DNA of 44,456 nt, taken from positions 1 to 44,456 of the forward strand of contig JAFQEB010000133.1 in the NCBI GenBank assembly GCA_017399225.1, given 5' to 3'. Below are positions 37,236 through 44,456 of this stretch, in pieces. Numbering within the stretch: position 1 is the stretch's first letter; each line of letters starts with the position of its first letter. The notes under the pieces were generated by a model, which saw only the letters and a list, made by a program, of their open reading frames with translations, had not been told where the DNA came from and ran no database searches. The translations under genes and the position numbers were made by a program. Origin of the DNA: Clostridia bacterium (GTDB lineage Bacteria; Bacillota_A; Clostridia; Christensenellales; Aristaeellaceae).

Positions 37236-37299
37236 CCACGGGGCCTCCTTTCTTTTGGGAGTGTGGGGACGGTTTGTTCCTTTGGAGTTGGTTGAGCTG

Positions 37300-37551
37300 T
37301 TTCCCGAATCCCTTGGATTCGGGAAAGGCGCGTGGGGTCAGGCTCTCCCTCCGGGAAATCATTCAAGGAAGCGGTAGCTTCCTTCAAGATATAGCCTCCC
37401 TCGGGGAGGGAGGTGTCATCGCGCTTGCGCGATGACGGAAGGAGTTGCTGTCGCCGTCAGGCGACTGAGAGGGCTGCGCTGCGGCGCGGCGCCTCCGGCG
37501 GGGAGGGGCCTCCGCGGCCCCTTCCATCCCCCGTAAGGGGCGTCGCCCCTT
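37300..37551. repeat. Array of hairpins between mrfA and mrfB
   Basis: The 335-bp gap holds no gene but seven perfect hairpins: 37300-37326 (TTTCCCGAATC stem), 37365-37384, 37395-37413, 37415-37436 (GTCATCGCGC stem, TT loop), 37450-37465, 37504-37522 and 37535-37551. The stretch 37395-37446 (hairpin, hairpin, then GACGGAAGGAGTT) has the same layout and length as a repeat in the dnaK-dnaJ gap at 43727-43778. Confidence 0.8.
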
Positions 37552-37570
37552 AACCCGTTTTTCCCGCGCC

Positions 37571-39841
37571 TTAGCGGGTTAGTTCTTGGAGCAGCTCCCA
37601 AGCGGTGCGCTTGCCCGTCAGGCCGATCTCCCCTACCGGGCCCGCACAGCTCGGACAGCCCGCACCGCACGGACAATCATTCACAATTTGCAGCGCCTGC
37701 TCCAGCAGCAGCCCCTGCATCCCATACGCCTTGTGCGCCAGGCCCACGCCGCCCGGACAATTGTCATACAGAATGATCGTCGGCTTGTCCGTAATCGGGC
37801 TCTTCACCTGATATAGCACCGCCACGTCCTGCGGCGCGCACATCAGGGACAGGGGCGCGACAATTCGCAGCAGGTTCGTGACGCCCAGCATACCGTTTTT
37901 GAGCGTGTCGCTGTCGTACTTCGCCGCCAGATCGTCCGGCAGCGTCCACCACATCGCCTCGGTGTGCATATCCGTTTCCGGCAGTCGCACATGGCCGAAG
38001 CCCAGGTTCTCGTGGGTGTCAAACTTGATCTTCTTGAACATCGTCACCAGGCTTGATACACGCACCTCGCCAAGGCCGCGATGCACGCCGTTCGTTTCGT
38101 CCTCACGCTCGATGTCCAGCAGGCTCAGGCTGATATTCAGGTCGCTGTCGGTGTAGTAGCCCACATCCACCTGCCGGATGAAGGCCTTGCAGGCGTCGAA
38201 ATCCAGCTTTTCCACCTGATACTGCTGTGCCTCGTGCATGTAGATGGCGTTCTCGTGCAGCAGCATCGGCACGGTGAAGCGATCCATCTCGCCGATCACG
38301 CGGTGCTTGAGCGGGTTGGTGATGTCGATGATCATGAAATTCTCTTCCGCCGCCGCGCTGCGCAGGCTGATCTGGCTGGCCGGGAAGTCCTCCGCCGACC
38401 AGTGGTAGCGCCCGTCCACGTGGCGGACAATGCCCGCGTCCTCGATGTAGCTGAGCAGCTCCTCGGTGCCGGGGGCATTGCCGAAGCGGTCGCCGTCCTC
38501 AAAGGGCAGTTCGAAAGCCGCGCACTTGAAGTGGCTGAGGAGGATGTACAGGTTGTCCGGATTGAGCAGCGCGTTTTCCGGCGACTGGCGCAGGAAATAA
38601 TCCGGGTGGCTGACGATGTACTGATCGATGGCAGCGGAGGACGCAACGTAGAAGACGATGCTCGTCCCCTTTCGGCGGCCTGCACGACCTGCCTGCTGCC
38701 AGGCGCTGGCGATGGTGCCCGGGTAGCCGCAGAGCACGCAGGCATCCAGCGCGCCGATGTCAATGCCCAGTTCGAGGGCGTTGGTGGAGACCACCGCGTC
38801 GATGTAGCCCGAGCGCAGGCCCTTCTCGATCTCGCGGCGCTCCGTGGGCAGATAGCCGCCGCGGTAGCCCCGCACCCGGCCCGCATTGCCCAGAGGATCG
38901 CGAACGAGATCCTTGAGGTACTTCGTCAGCACCTCCACAGCCAGGCGGGAGCGGGCAAAGGTGATGGTCTGGATGCCGTTCTTCAGCAGCATGGAGGAGA
39001 TGTTGCGCGTCTCCGGCAGAACACCCCGGCGGATCCCCAGCTGGCGGTTCACCACCGGCGGATTGTAGAACACGAAGTGCCTTGCACCCATGGGGGCGCC
39101 GTTATCATCGACCATGTGGATGGGGCGGCCCGTGAGCGTCTCCGCCAGCTCCTTGGGATTGGCGATGGTGGCCGAGCAGAGGATGAATTGCGGCTTGGAG
39201 CCATAGAAATCGCACAGGCGCAGCAGGCGGCGCAGGACATTGGCCAGGTTGGAGCCGAACACGCCGCGGTAGGTATGGATCTCGTCGATGACGATATACT
39301 TCAGGTTCTCGAACAGCTTGACCCACTTGGTGTGGTGGGGCAGGATGCCGGAATGCAGCATGTCCGGGTTGGTGACGACGATGTGACCCGCCTGCCGCAC
39401 GGCCTTACGGGCAGCGCCGGGGGTATCACCGTCGTAGGTGTAGGTTTTGATATCTACGCCCATTTCCTCGATCAGCTCGTACAGCTCGCTGACCTGGTCG
39501 GCGGAGAGGGCTTTGGTCGGGAACAGGTACAGGGCCCGGGCGTCCTCGTTTTTGAGGATGGCGGAGAGGACGGGCAGGTTATAGCACATGGTTTTGCCCG
39601 AGGCCGTGGGGGTGACCACGACGATATCCCGCCCGGCGAGGACTTCGCGGACGGCATGGGCCTGGTGGGTATAGAGCTGGTGCACGCCGCGGCGCGCCAG
39701 CACAGGCTGGAGGCGTGCATCGAGGGCCTCGGGGAACGGGGCATAATGGGCCTCCCGGGGCGGCATGGTTTCCCAGCGTACGACATTTTTCATGAACAGC
39801 GGGTCACACTGCAACTGCTGGGTCAACTGATCGACATTCAT
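37571..39841 (-). CDS. mrfA: DEAD/DEAH-box helicase of the MrfA (YprA) family
   Basis: The 756-aa superfamily-2 helicase has Q-motif-like YTHQAHAV, Walker A TPTASGKT (about 77-84), motif II DEIH (186-189), CSATIANP, TNALELGIDIG and QQAGRAGRR, and a C-terminal DUF1998-type zinc module with four clustered cysteines (CPCGAGCPSC, about 735). This is the arrangement of B. subtilis MrfA, part of a UvrABC-independent excision repair route. The ATG at 39841 follows CTGGAGGTTTCGT; an earlier in-frame ATG lacks a ribosome site. The orphan gene upstream ends 45 bases before. Confidence 0.9.
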   Translation of the reverse strand: MNVDQLTQQLQCDPLFMKNVVRWETMPPREAHYAPFPEALDARLQPVLARRGVHQLYTHQAHAVREVLAGRDIVVVTPTASGKTMCYNLPVLSAILKNEDARALYLFPTKALSADQVSELYELIEEMGVDIKTYTYDGDTPGAARKAVRQAGHIVVTNPDMLHSGILPHHTKWVKLFENLKYIVIDEIHTYRGVFGSNLANVLRRLLRLCDFYGSKPQFILCSATIANPKELAETLTGRPIHMVDDNGAPMGARHFVFYNPPVVNRQLGIRRGVLPETRNISSMLLKNGIQTITFARSRLAVEVLTKYLKDLVRDPLGNAGRVRGYRGGYLPTERREIEKGLRSGYIDAVVSTNALELGIDIGALDACVLCGYPGTIASAWQQAGRAGRRKGTSIVFYVASSAAIDQYIVSHPDYFLRQSPENALLNPDNLYILLSHFKCAAFELPFEDGDRFGNAPGTEELLSYIEDAGIVRHVDGRYHWSAEDFPASQISLRSAAAEENFMIIDITNPLKHRVIGEMDRFTVPMLLHENAIYMHEAQQYQVEKLDFDACKAFIRQVDVGYYTDSDLNISLSLLDIEREDETNGVHRGLGEVRVSSLVTMFKKIKFDTHENLGFGHVRLPETDMHTEAMWWTLPDDLAAKYDSDTLKNGMLGVTNLLRIVAPLSLMCAPQDVAVLYQVKSPITDKPTIILYDNCPGGVGLAHKAYGMQGLLLEQALQIVNDCPCGAGCPSCAGPVGEIGLTGKRTAWELLQELTR

Positions 39842-39886
39842 ACGAAACCTCCAGGGGAACATGTTACACATATATATCAGTTCTAT

Positions 39887-41038
39887 TTAATCATCCACTA
39901 GGTCAGCATTCTGCTTACCAACCAGCACCTCAAGCCAAAAACCTTTCCAATGCAGCTGACCGGCGGGAACATGCAGACGATAGGACGGTACATCGTACGC
40001 CGGAATATTAAACTTTCCGTTTCTCAATGCCGGAGCCATAAACTCTGCCATTAGCAGATTCTCATCCCTGCGTATCACATTGACGTCAGGCGTCAGCTGC
40101 AGATATGCGCCGCCATTATCCAACGGTTCAGCAGTAAAGAAGAGGCCCTTCTCCCGCTGCAGGCGCTCCCAGCCCCCCAATCTTTCCAAGTGCTTCCGGG
40201 TAATACACATGCCCCATGCGTATCCCGGGAGCTCATCCATTTCATTGGTATTCCAATGAGCGTCATCCTGAAATTCCGCGCGCGAAATACACACATCCCC
40301 CGTACAGAAGTCTGGAATGCCATTGAGCCGCATGGCATCCATACAGACCGAAGCAATCGCGTGTTCATGACAGCTGCAAATCGCTTTTGCTGCATCTACC
40401 CACTGCTCCTGCAGTGTGAATCCTGTTTCTACAGCATCTGAGACATAACGCGGAATCTGAATAACCAAACGGTGCAGATACTTTTTGCCGTTCTGTGGTT
40501 CTCTGAGTTCTATGCAGTTATGCAGCAACAACAATGTGAAGGAAATCCTCGCACTCTTCCGAGGCGCATAGACCCCTCGCAGATCGTCTGAAGGACAACT
40601 GACCAGCGATTCAAGGGCCTCCTGAAGCAGCGGGTCGTCCTTCATCCCCAGGGCCACGCATTCGATGGTCTGTTTGCATACCGGCAGCATGTCCACTTTC
40701 GGCTTTTTCTGCGAGCTCCTGGGAACCTTTATTTTTGTCGGCACATAGCTAAGCCCCGCCTCTGGATTCGACCTGAGGCGCTCCTGCAGGCCTGTCCAAT
40801 AAGTACGGAAATCTTCGCTTGACGCCTGCCCCGAAAAAAGCGTATCCACGCGATCAAAAAAATCTTTGGAAGCATCCGTACCATTGGATTTGCTGACGAT
40901 CTCTGCATAGGGATAGAAGGCCTCGGACAGCCGTAACACAGCCTCTGTCATCTCCGGCAGAATCTCCTTGTTGCTTTCTACGCCGATGTAGAGCTTGTAC
41001 CCAATTGGATCAACGCAAGTCGCCTTTCTCTGTGCCAT
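39887..41038 (-). CDS. Unknown protein, weak resemblance to DUF3396/immunity-type proteins
   Basis: A 383-aa soluble protein that I do not recognise with confidence. Its C-terminal half has a pattern like type VI immunity proteins of the DUF3396 group: an aromatic LPGYAWGM segment (about 268), then LERLGG and an alternating strand region ending LQLTPDVNVI. No signal peptide or membrane helix is seen. Base composition is visibly less GC-rich than neighbours and codon use differs, which suggests recent acquisition. It has its own strong promoter and AGAGGAGGCGCAGCA before the ATG. No toxin gene lies beside it; mrfA follows after 45 bases with no terminator. Confidence 0.7.
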   Translation of the reverse strand: MAQRKATCVDPIGYKLYIGVESNKEILPEMTEAVLRLSEAFYPYAEIVSKSNGTDASKDFFDRVDTLFSGQASSEDFRTYWTGLQERLRSNPEAGLSYVPTKIKVPRSSQKKPKVDMLPVCKQTIECVALGMKDDPLLQEALESLVSCPSDDLRGVYAPRKSARISFTLLLLHNCIELREPQNGKKYLHRLVIQIPRYVSDAVETGFTLQEQWVDAAKAICSCHEHAIASVCMDAMRLNGIPDFCTGDVCISRAEFQDDAHWNTNEMDELPGYAWGMCITRKHLERLGGWERLQREKGLFFTAEPLDNGGAYLQLTPDVNVIRRDENLLMAEFMAPALRNGKFNIPAYDVPSYRLHVPAGQLHWKGFWLEVLVGKQNADLVDD

Positions 41039-41070
41039 TGCTGCGCCTCCTCTTCACCCTCTGTTCCACC

Positions 41071-41099
41071 ATTATACCGCACCCATGTTCCCTTGTAAA
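41071..41099 (-). promoter_or_regulatory. Promoter of the orphan gene (and probably mrfA)
   Basis: Minus strand TTTACA (41099-41094), 17-bp spacer, TATAAT (41076-41071). Confidence 0.8.
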
Positions 41100-41146
41100 G
41101 GCGAACAACGGCACAAATCGTCATTCTCCCCCATGTACAGACGCCC

Positions 41147-41181
41147 ATTCCGCATTCCGAATACCGAATTCCGAATTCCGA
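41147..41181. repeat. Five tandem heptamers (ATTCCGA type)
   Basis: Units in order are ATTCCGC, ATTCCGA, ATACCGA, ATTCCGA and ATTCCGA. They lie 48 bp upstream of the -35 box of the orphan-gene promoter and directly before the rpmB terminator. Confidence 0.85.
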
Positions 41182-41183
41182 CT

Positions 41184-41222
41184 AAAATAAAAACCCCCGG
41201 CCGTCGCACAACAGCCGGGAGT
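41184..41222 (-). terminator. rpmB terminator
   Basis: On the minus strand ACTCCCGGC pairs with GCCGGGGGT (complements of 41214-41222 and 41193-41201), followed by TTTTTATTTT. Confidence 0.82.
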
Positions 41223-41269
41223 TCATGATATGCAAACTCTGCTCAGGTGAGTGGCGCAATTCCGGGGAA

Positions 41270-41482
41270 TTACGCTTCCTGACGGGTCTTGGGGAGCGCA
41301 CGCATCACGTTGCCGCTACGCAGGCAGCGGGTGCAGACGTTCATACGCTTCGCCGTGCCGTTGACCACAACGCGGACATTCTGAACATTGGGAGCCCAGA
41401 TGCGGTTGGTCTTACGGTTGGAGTGGCTGACGTTGTGACCGTTCAGCGTACCCTTCGCGCAAATTTCGCAGTACTTACCCAT
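41270..41482 (-). CDS. rpmB: Ribosomal protein bL28
   Basis: The 70-aa protein of the large ribosomal subunit, with the family pattern CEICAKG, NVSHSNRKTNRIWAPN and a C-terminal CTRCLRSG. The two CxxC pairs make this the zinc-binding form. AAGGAGGTGGATTTCC precedes the ATG at 41482; longer in-frame starts have no ribosome site. It is monocistronic with its own promoter and terminator. Confidence 0.96.
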   Translation of the reverse strand: MGKYCEICAKGTLNGHNVSHSNRKTNRIWAPNVQNVRVVVNGTAKRMNVCTRCLRSGNVMRALPKTRQEA

Positions 41483-41528
41483 GGAAATCCACCTCCTTGT
41501 TGGAGTATGCACACATCAAAGCCTTGCT

Positions 41529-41557
41529 ATTGTATCATGGAAACAAAGAAAATGCAA
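41529..41557 (-). promoter_or_regulatory. rpmB promoter
   Basis: Minus strand TTGCAT (41557-41552), 17-bp spacer, TACAAT (41534-41529), extended by TGA. Confidence 0.8.
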
Positions 41558-41620
41558 GGGGTGTTTGCGCCTTTTTTCAAGGGAAAAGCATCTTTTTTGC
41601 AGGAAAATGCAGGGCTTCCC

Positions 41621-42379
41621 TTACCGACAGATGAACAGGCCGTATTCCTTGGGCAGGGACAGCACGCCATCCCTGACATGGGGCGCAAAGGCAGCCAGCA
41701 GCTTTTCGTCCGGGACGTCCGCCAGGGCGGTCATCTGCTGCATGGAACGCAGGTAGGCAATCAGGTCGCGCAGGTCGGTGACGTCCAGCGCGTCCTCGCG
41801 GTCATGGCGCTCCACATGGCGGAAGACGGCAGCCAGCTGCTCTCCCCCGTTTTGCAGCGTGAAGCGCATATTCGTGTCAAAGCGCATCCCTAGCATCGCC
41901 GCCACGGCCTGCACCACGCCGTTCTCGCCGAAGGTCGCCGCCAGAAAGCGCCCGCCCGGCCGCAATACCCGGCGGATCTCCCGCAAGGCCTGGGCGACGT
42001 CCGGCACATGGTAAAGCATCATGTTGGCGATGACCACGTCGAAGCTGTCATCCGGGTACGGGATATTCTGAGCGTCCACGACGGCATAGTCCGCCGCCAG
42101 GTGAACAGTGTTGGCTCTCGCGGTCTCCAGCATCCCCTCGGAAAAATCCGTCAGGGTCACATGGCAATCCTCCGGCAGGGAGACGCCGCGCCACATGCTG
42201 CCCGTGCCGCAGCCCAGCTCCAGCACGCGTTCGCCGGACGCCAGATCATAATGGCTGACGACCCACGCCGCAAAGGGCTGCTGGTTGCGGCTGTATTTCT
42301 CATGGATGCCGATGCGCGTTTCCAGTCGGGCGCTGGTGGCGTACTGGGTGTTCATAGCGGCTTTATCCGATAAGGCCAT
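41621..42379 (-). CDS. Class I SAM-dependent methyltransferase
   Basis: A 252-aa protein with motif I VLELGCGTGSMW, acidic loop TLTDFSEGML, motif II DAQNIPYPDDSFDVVIANMMLYHV and motif III VLRPGGRFL. This is the UbiE/methyltransferase-11 type acting on small molecules. GGAGGGATCGGG precedes the ATG at 42379. It lies downstream of dnaJ but has its own promoter placed inside the dnaJ terminator. The substrate is unknown. Confidence 0.87.
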   Translation of the reverse strand: MALSDKAAMNTQYATSARLETRIGIHEKYSRNQQPFAAWVVSHYDLASGERVLELGCGTGSMWRGVSLPEDCHVTLTDFSEGMLETARANTVHLAADYAVVDAQNIPYPDDSFDVVIANMMLYHVPDVAQALREIRRVLRPGGRFLAATFGENGVVQAVAAMLGMRFDTNMRFTLQNGGEQLAAVFRHVERHDREDALDVTDLRDLIAYLRSMQQMTALADVPDEKLLAAFAPHVRDGVLSLPKEYGLFICR

Positions 42380-42396
42380 CCCGATCCCTCCAAATG

Positions 42397-42435
42397 AAAA
42401 CTCCGTATGCGGCCATGATAGCACAGCATACGGAG
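42397..42435 (-). terminator. dnaJ terminator
   Basis: Perfect 10-bp stem CTCCGTATGC (42401-42410) / GCATACGGAG (42426-42435), 15-base loop; TTTT follows on the minus strand (42400-42397). Confidence 0.78.
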
Positions 42436-42443
42436 AATTGCAA
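42415..42443 (-). promoter_or_regulatory. Methyltransferase promoter nested in the dnaJ terminator
   Basis: Minus strand TTGCAA (42443-42438), 17-bp spacer, TATCAT (42420-42415), extended by TGC. The -10 box lies in the terminator loop and the spacer in its stem. The same TGTGCTATCAT occurs at the uvrB promoter. Confidence 0.6.
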
Positions 42444-42444
42444 A

Positions 42445-43578
42445 TCAGTTGAACAGATCCTTCAGCTTGTCGAAGAAGCCCTTGCGCTGCTCGTACTCCT
42501 TGCCGGTGGACTGCTCGTCGAACTGGCGCAGGAGCTCACGCTGCTTGTCGTTCAGGCGCTTGGGGATCTCCACGCGGACGCGGAAGATCAGGTCGCCCTT
42601 GTTGCTGCCGCCCAGCTGCGCCACGCCCTCGCCGCGGATGCGGAACTCCGTATCCGTCTGCGTTCCCTCAGGGATGGCGTATTTTACCGCGCCGCCCAGG
42701 GTGGGCACGTCGATCTCTGCGCCCAGGGCCGCCTGGGTGAAGGTGATGGGCATATCCAGGTACAGATGCACGCCCTCGCGTTTGAAGATCTTGTGGGGCC
42801 GGACGTTAATAACGATCTGAAGATCGCCGTTGGGGCCGCCGTTGACGCCGGGCTCGCCCTCGCCGCGCTTGGTCAGCACGATGCCGTTGTCCACGCCGGC
42901 AGGCACCTTCAGGTTCAGCGTGCGCTTGACGCGGGTGCTGCCGGAACCTGCACAGCCGGGGCACTTCTCCTTGATGGTCTTGCCCGTGCCGCCGCAGCCG
43001 GGGCAGGTGCGTACCGTGGTCATCCAGCCGCCGGACTGACGAACCTGGCCCGCGCCCTTACACATGGCACAGGTGACAGGCTGGGTACCGGGCTTGGCGC
43101 CGGAGCCGCCGCAGGTGGGGCAGTGCTCCCGCCGGAAGAACTCCAGCGAGCGCGTGCAGCCCTTGGCAGCCTCCTCGAAGGTCAGGCGGAGGTCATAGCG
43201 GACGTCGTTGCCCTGCCGGGGCGCATTGCGCCGCGCCTGGGCCCCCATGCCGCCCATACCGCCGTTGAACAGCTGGTCGAGGATATCGCCCATACCGCCC
43301 ATGCCGCCGAAATCCATACCGCCGAAGGGATTGCCGCCCATGCCGCCCATGTTGGGGCCGTCAAAGCCGAACTGGTCGTAGCGGGCGCGCTTGTCCGGGT
43401 CGGACAGCACCTCGTTGGCCTCGTTCAGCTCCTTGAAGCGGGCTTCGGCTTCTTTATCATTGGGGTGCAGATCCGGATGGCACTCCTTCGCCTTGCGGCG
43501 GAAGGCACGCTTGATATCATCATCCGTGGCATTCTTGTCAATGCCCAGCACCTCATAGTAATCGCGTTTGTTGGCCAA
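42445..43578 (-). CDS. dnaJ: Chaperone DnaJ (Hsp40), TTG start
   Basis: The 377-aa co-chaperone stimulates DnaK ATPase. The J domain has the HPD motif in KECHPDLHP, then a Gly/Met-rich linker (about 65-110), four zinc-finger repeats CPTCGGSG, CAMCKGAG, CPGCGGTG and CPGCAGSG, and a C-terminal substrate domain. The start codon is TTG at 43578, about 6 bases after GAGGTGA; no ATG or GTG lies close. It is downstream of dnaK as usual, but a 400-bp gap with repeats and a terminator separates them, so it may have a promoter of its own. Confidence 0.95.
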   Translation of the reverse strand: MANKRDYYEVLGIDKNATDDDIKRAFRRKAKECHPDLHPNDKEAEARFKELNEANEVLSDPDKRARYDQFGFDGPNMGGMGGNPFGGMDFGGMGGMGDILDQLFNGGMGGMGAQARRNAPRQGNDVRYDLRLTFEEAAKGCTRSLEFFRREHCPTCGGSGAKPGTQPVTCAMCKGAGQVRQSGGWMTTVRTCPGCGGTGKTIKEKCPGCAGSGSTRVKRTLNLKVPAGVDNGIVLTKRGEGEPGVNGGPNGDLQIVINVRPHKIFKREGVHLYLDMPITFTQAALGAEIDVPTLGGAVKYAIPEGTQTDTEFRIRGEGVAQLGGSNKGDLIFRVRVEIPKRLNDKQRELLRQFDEQSTGKEYEQRKGFFDKLKDLFN

Positions 43579-43621
43579 TGTGATTTCACCTCACTGGTAT
43601 TGGCTATGAAGCCGGGAAACG

Positions 43622-43778
43622 ACCTCATCCGTCACCGAGCAGAGTCTTCGACCCTTGCTCGGCGACACCTTCCCCAGAGGGGAAGGCTATTCTACTGAGC
43701 CAAGGCGCTCCGCACCACCATCTTCGCCTTCCCCTTTGGGGAAGGTGGATTCGGACGAAGTCTGAAGACGGATGAGGT
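43622..43778. repeat. 157-bp inverted pair of two-hairpin repeats (MITE-like)
   Basis: Perfect 12-bp terminal inverted repeats ACCTCATCCGTC (43622-43633) and GACGGATGAGGT (43767-43778) bound two copies facing each other. Each copy has a CCTTCCCC/GGGGAAGG hairpin (43668-43686; 43727-43745), GTG, a second hairpin, then GACGGATGAGG. About 40 bp of unique sequence lies between, with a TAGAAT-like box on the minus strand that might serve dnaJ. The remainder of 43579-43978 holds a CCGCGCG/CGCGCGG hairpin (43867-43885) and the dnaK terminator. Confidence 0.8.
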
Positions 43779-43806
43779 TTCCTCGCGCCATTCCTCATAA
43801 ACCCTG

Positions 43807-43838
43807 AAAACCCGGGAGCGCCGGTCATGGCACTCCCG
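43807..43838 (-). terminator. Probable dnaK terminator
   Basis: On the minus strand CGGGAGTGCC pairs with GGCGCTCCCG (one T-G wobble; 43829-43838 with 43813-43822), followed by GGTTTT. A GGCGGG/CCCGCC hairpin also sits just past the stop codon. Confidence 0.7.
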
Positions 43839-43978
43839 GTATATCAATAACAGTCATCCAGGTAGCCCGCGCGATGAGCGCGCGGAGAGTCAACTCCGAT
43901 TCCAGACCCAACTCACACGCGGTAGGTCTATGGAAGAGCAGTCAACTCAATCTCGAGCTGGCTGGCGGGCCTCCCGCC

Positions 43979-44456
43979 TTAGTGGATGTCCCCGTCGGCC
44001 TCGTAGGTGCCGTCAGCGTTCTGCTGGTAGCCGCCCATGTCCGGCTGCGCGCCCATGTCGGGGGCCTGCTGCTGATACAGCTTGCCGAAGATGGCGTAGA
44101 CCTTCTGGGTCATAGCTTCCATGGCGGGCTTGATCTCGTCAGCGTTGCCGCCCTCGCGGACCTTCTTGAACGCGTCGATCTCGGTCTGTACGGTGTTCTT
44201 GTCGTCCTCGGAGAGCTTGTCGCCGTTCTCGCGCAGCTGCTTCTCCATCTCGTAGATCATGGCGTCGGCGTGGTTGAGGGTCTCGACCTCTTCCTTGCGC
44301 TTCTTGTCCTGCTCGGCGTACATCTCGGCTTCCTTCACGCGCTGGTTGATCTCTTCCTCGGACAGGTTGGAGGAGGCGGTGATGGTGATCTTCTGCTCGC
44401 GGCCGGTGGCCTTGTCCTTGGCGGAGACGTTCACGATGCCGTTGGCGTCGATGGAG
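43979..44456 (-). CDS. dnaK: Chaperone DnaK (Hsp70), C-terminal part
   Basis: The window contains the last 158 residues; the gene continues beyond the right edge. Seen are the end of the substrate-binding beta domain ([18 protein letters not shown]), the helical lid ([36 protein letters not shown]) and an acidic tail ending EADGDIH with a Gln/Gly/Met-rich linker. It works with DnaJ encoded downstream. The missing 5' part prevents checking for a CIRCE operator or hrcA-grpE neighbours. Confidence 0.96.
   Translation of the reverse strand, partial: SIDANGIVNVSAKDKATGREQKITITASSNLSEEEINQRVKEAEMYAEQDKKRKEEVETLNHADAMIYEMEKQLRENGDKLSEDDKNTVQTEIDAFKKVREGGNADEIKPAMEAMTQKVYAIFGKLYQQQAPDMGAQPDMGGYQQNADGTYEADGDIH

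Noticed and set aside
38081..39901. A 606-codon open frame antisense to mrfA
   Set aside because: Same reason: a shadow of a conserved helicase gene.

Overview
The window looks like chromosomal DNA of a GC-rich member of the Bacillota, most likely an uncultured gut or rumen Clostridia lineage. The evidence is near-consensus Shine-Dalgarno sites (AAGGAGGTGATC type), several sigma-A promoters with exact 17-bp spacers, DUF951, DUF421/DUF4363, an ECF-transporter/truA module, EF-G-like FusA2, MrfAB and Mfd, and short hairpin-rich intergenic repeats. Lineage is inferred from gene content only. No rRNA, tRNA, CRISPR array or prophage was seen.

Left part (1-5.3 kb): a decayed IS200/IS605 element with its end hairpins; a flavin reductase-like protein divergent from an AEC transporter and a membrane-anchored metallophosphoesterase; a DUF421-DUF4363 pair on the minus strand; and a secreted protein. 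Next (5.3-9.7 kb) is a tightly overlapping ecfA1-ecfA2-ecfT-truA operon followed by a phosphoesterase and an ACT-ACT-metallo-beta-lactamase fusion that probably starts at CTG. A two-copy tandem repeat of 127 bp then precedes an operon (11.4-17.0 kb) encoding an FAD protein, an APH-type kinase, peptidase T, a small protein-kinase-like protein, a fructoselysine-kinase-like PfkB enzyme and an acetyltransferase, almost all with overlapping or touching genes.

Middle part (17-30.5 kb): a HAD phosphatase, the EF-G paralogue, a GNAT, a P-loop kinase, murI divergent from DUF951-signal peptidase, trmL, an acidic membrane protein, a family-4 uracil-DNA glycosylase and a GNAT. A minus-strand operon is led by uvrB and continues through a 46-aa membrane peptide, a membrane protein, a metallophosphoesterase and an inositol-monophosphatase-like enzyme. 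A membrane-anchored XRE regulator follows.

Right part (30.5-44.5 kb), mostly minus strand: mfd, pth, a TPR protein, mrfB and mrfA separated by a hairpin array, an AT-richer orphan protein co-oriented with mrfA, rpmB, a methyltransferase, dnaJ and the 3' part of dnaK. Repair genes (UDG, uvrB, mfd, mrfA, mrfB) are unusually concentrated in 24-40 kb. The strongest candidates for something new are the three-kinase operon, the ACT-ACT-MBL protein, the uvrB-led membrane/phosphoesterase operon, the orphan gene ahead of mrfA, and the structured repeats (cloverleaf-like unit at 34.4 kb; paired two-hairpin repeats at 37.4 and 43.7 kb).
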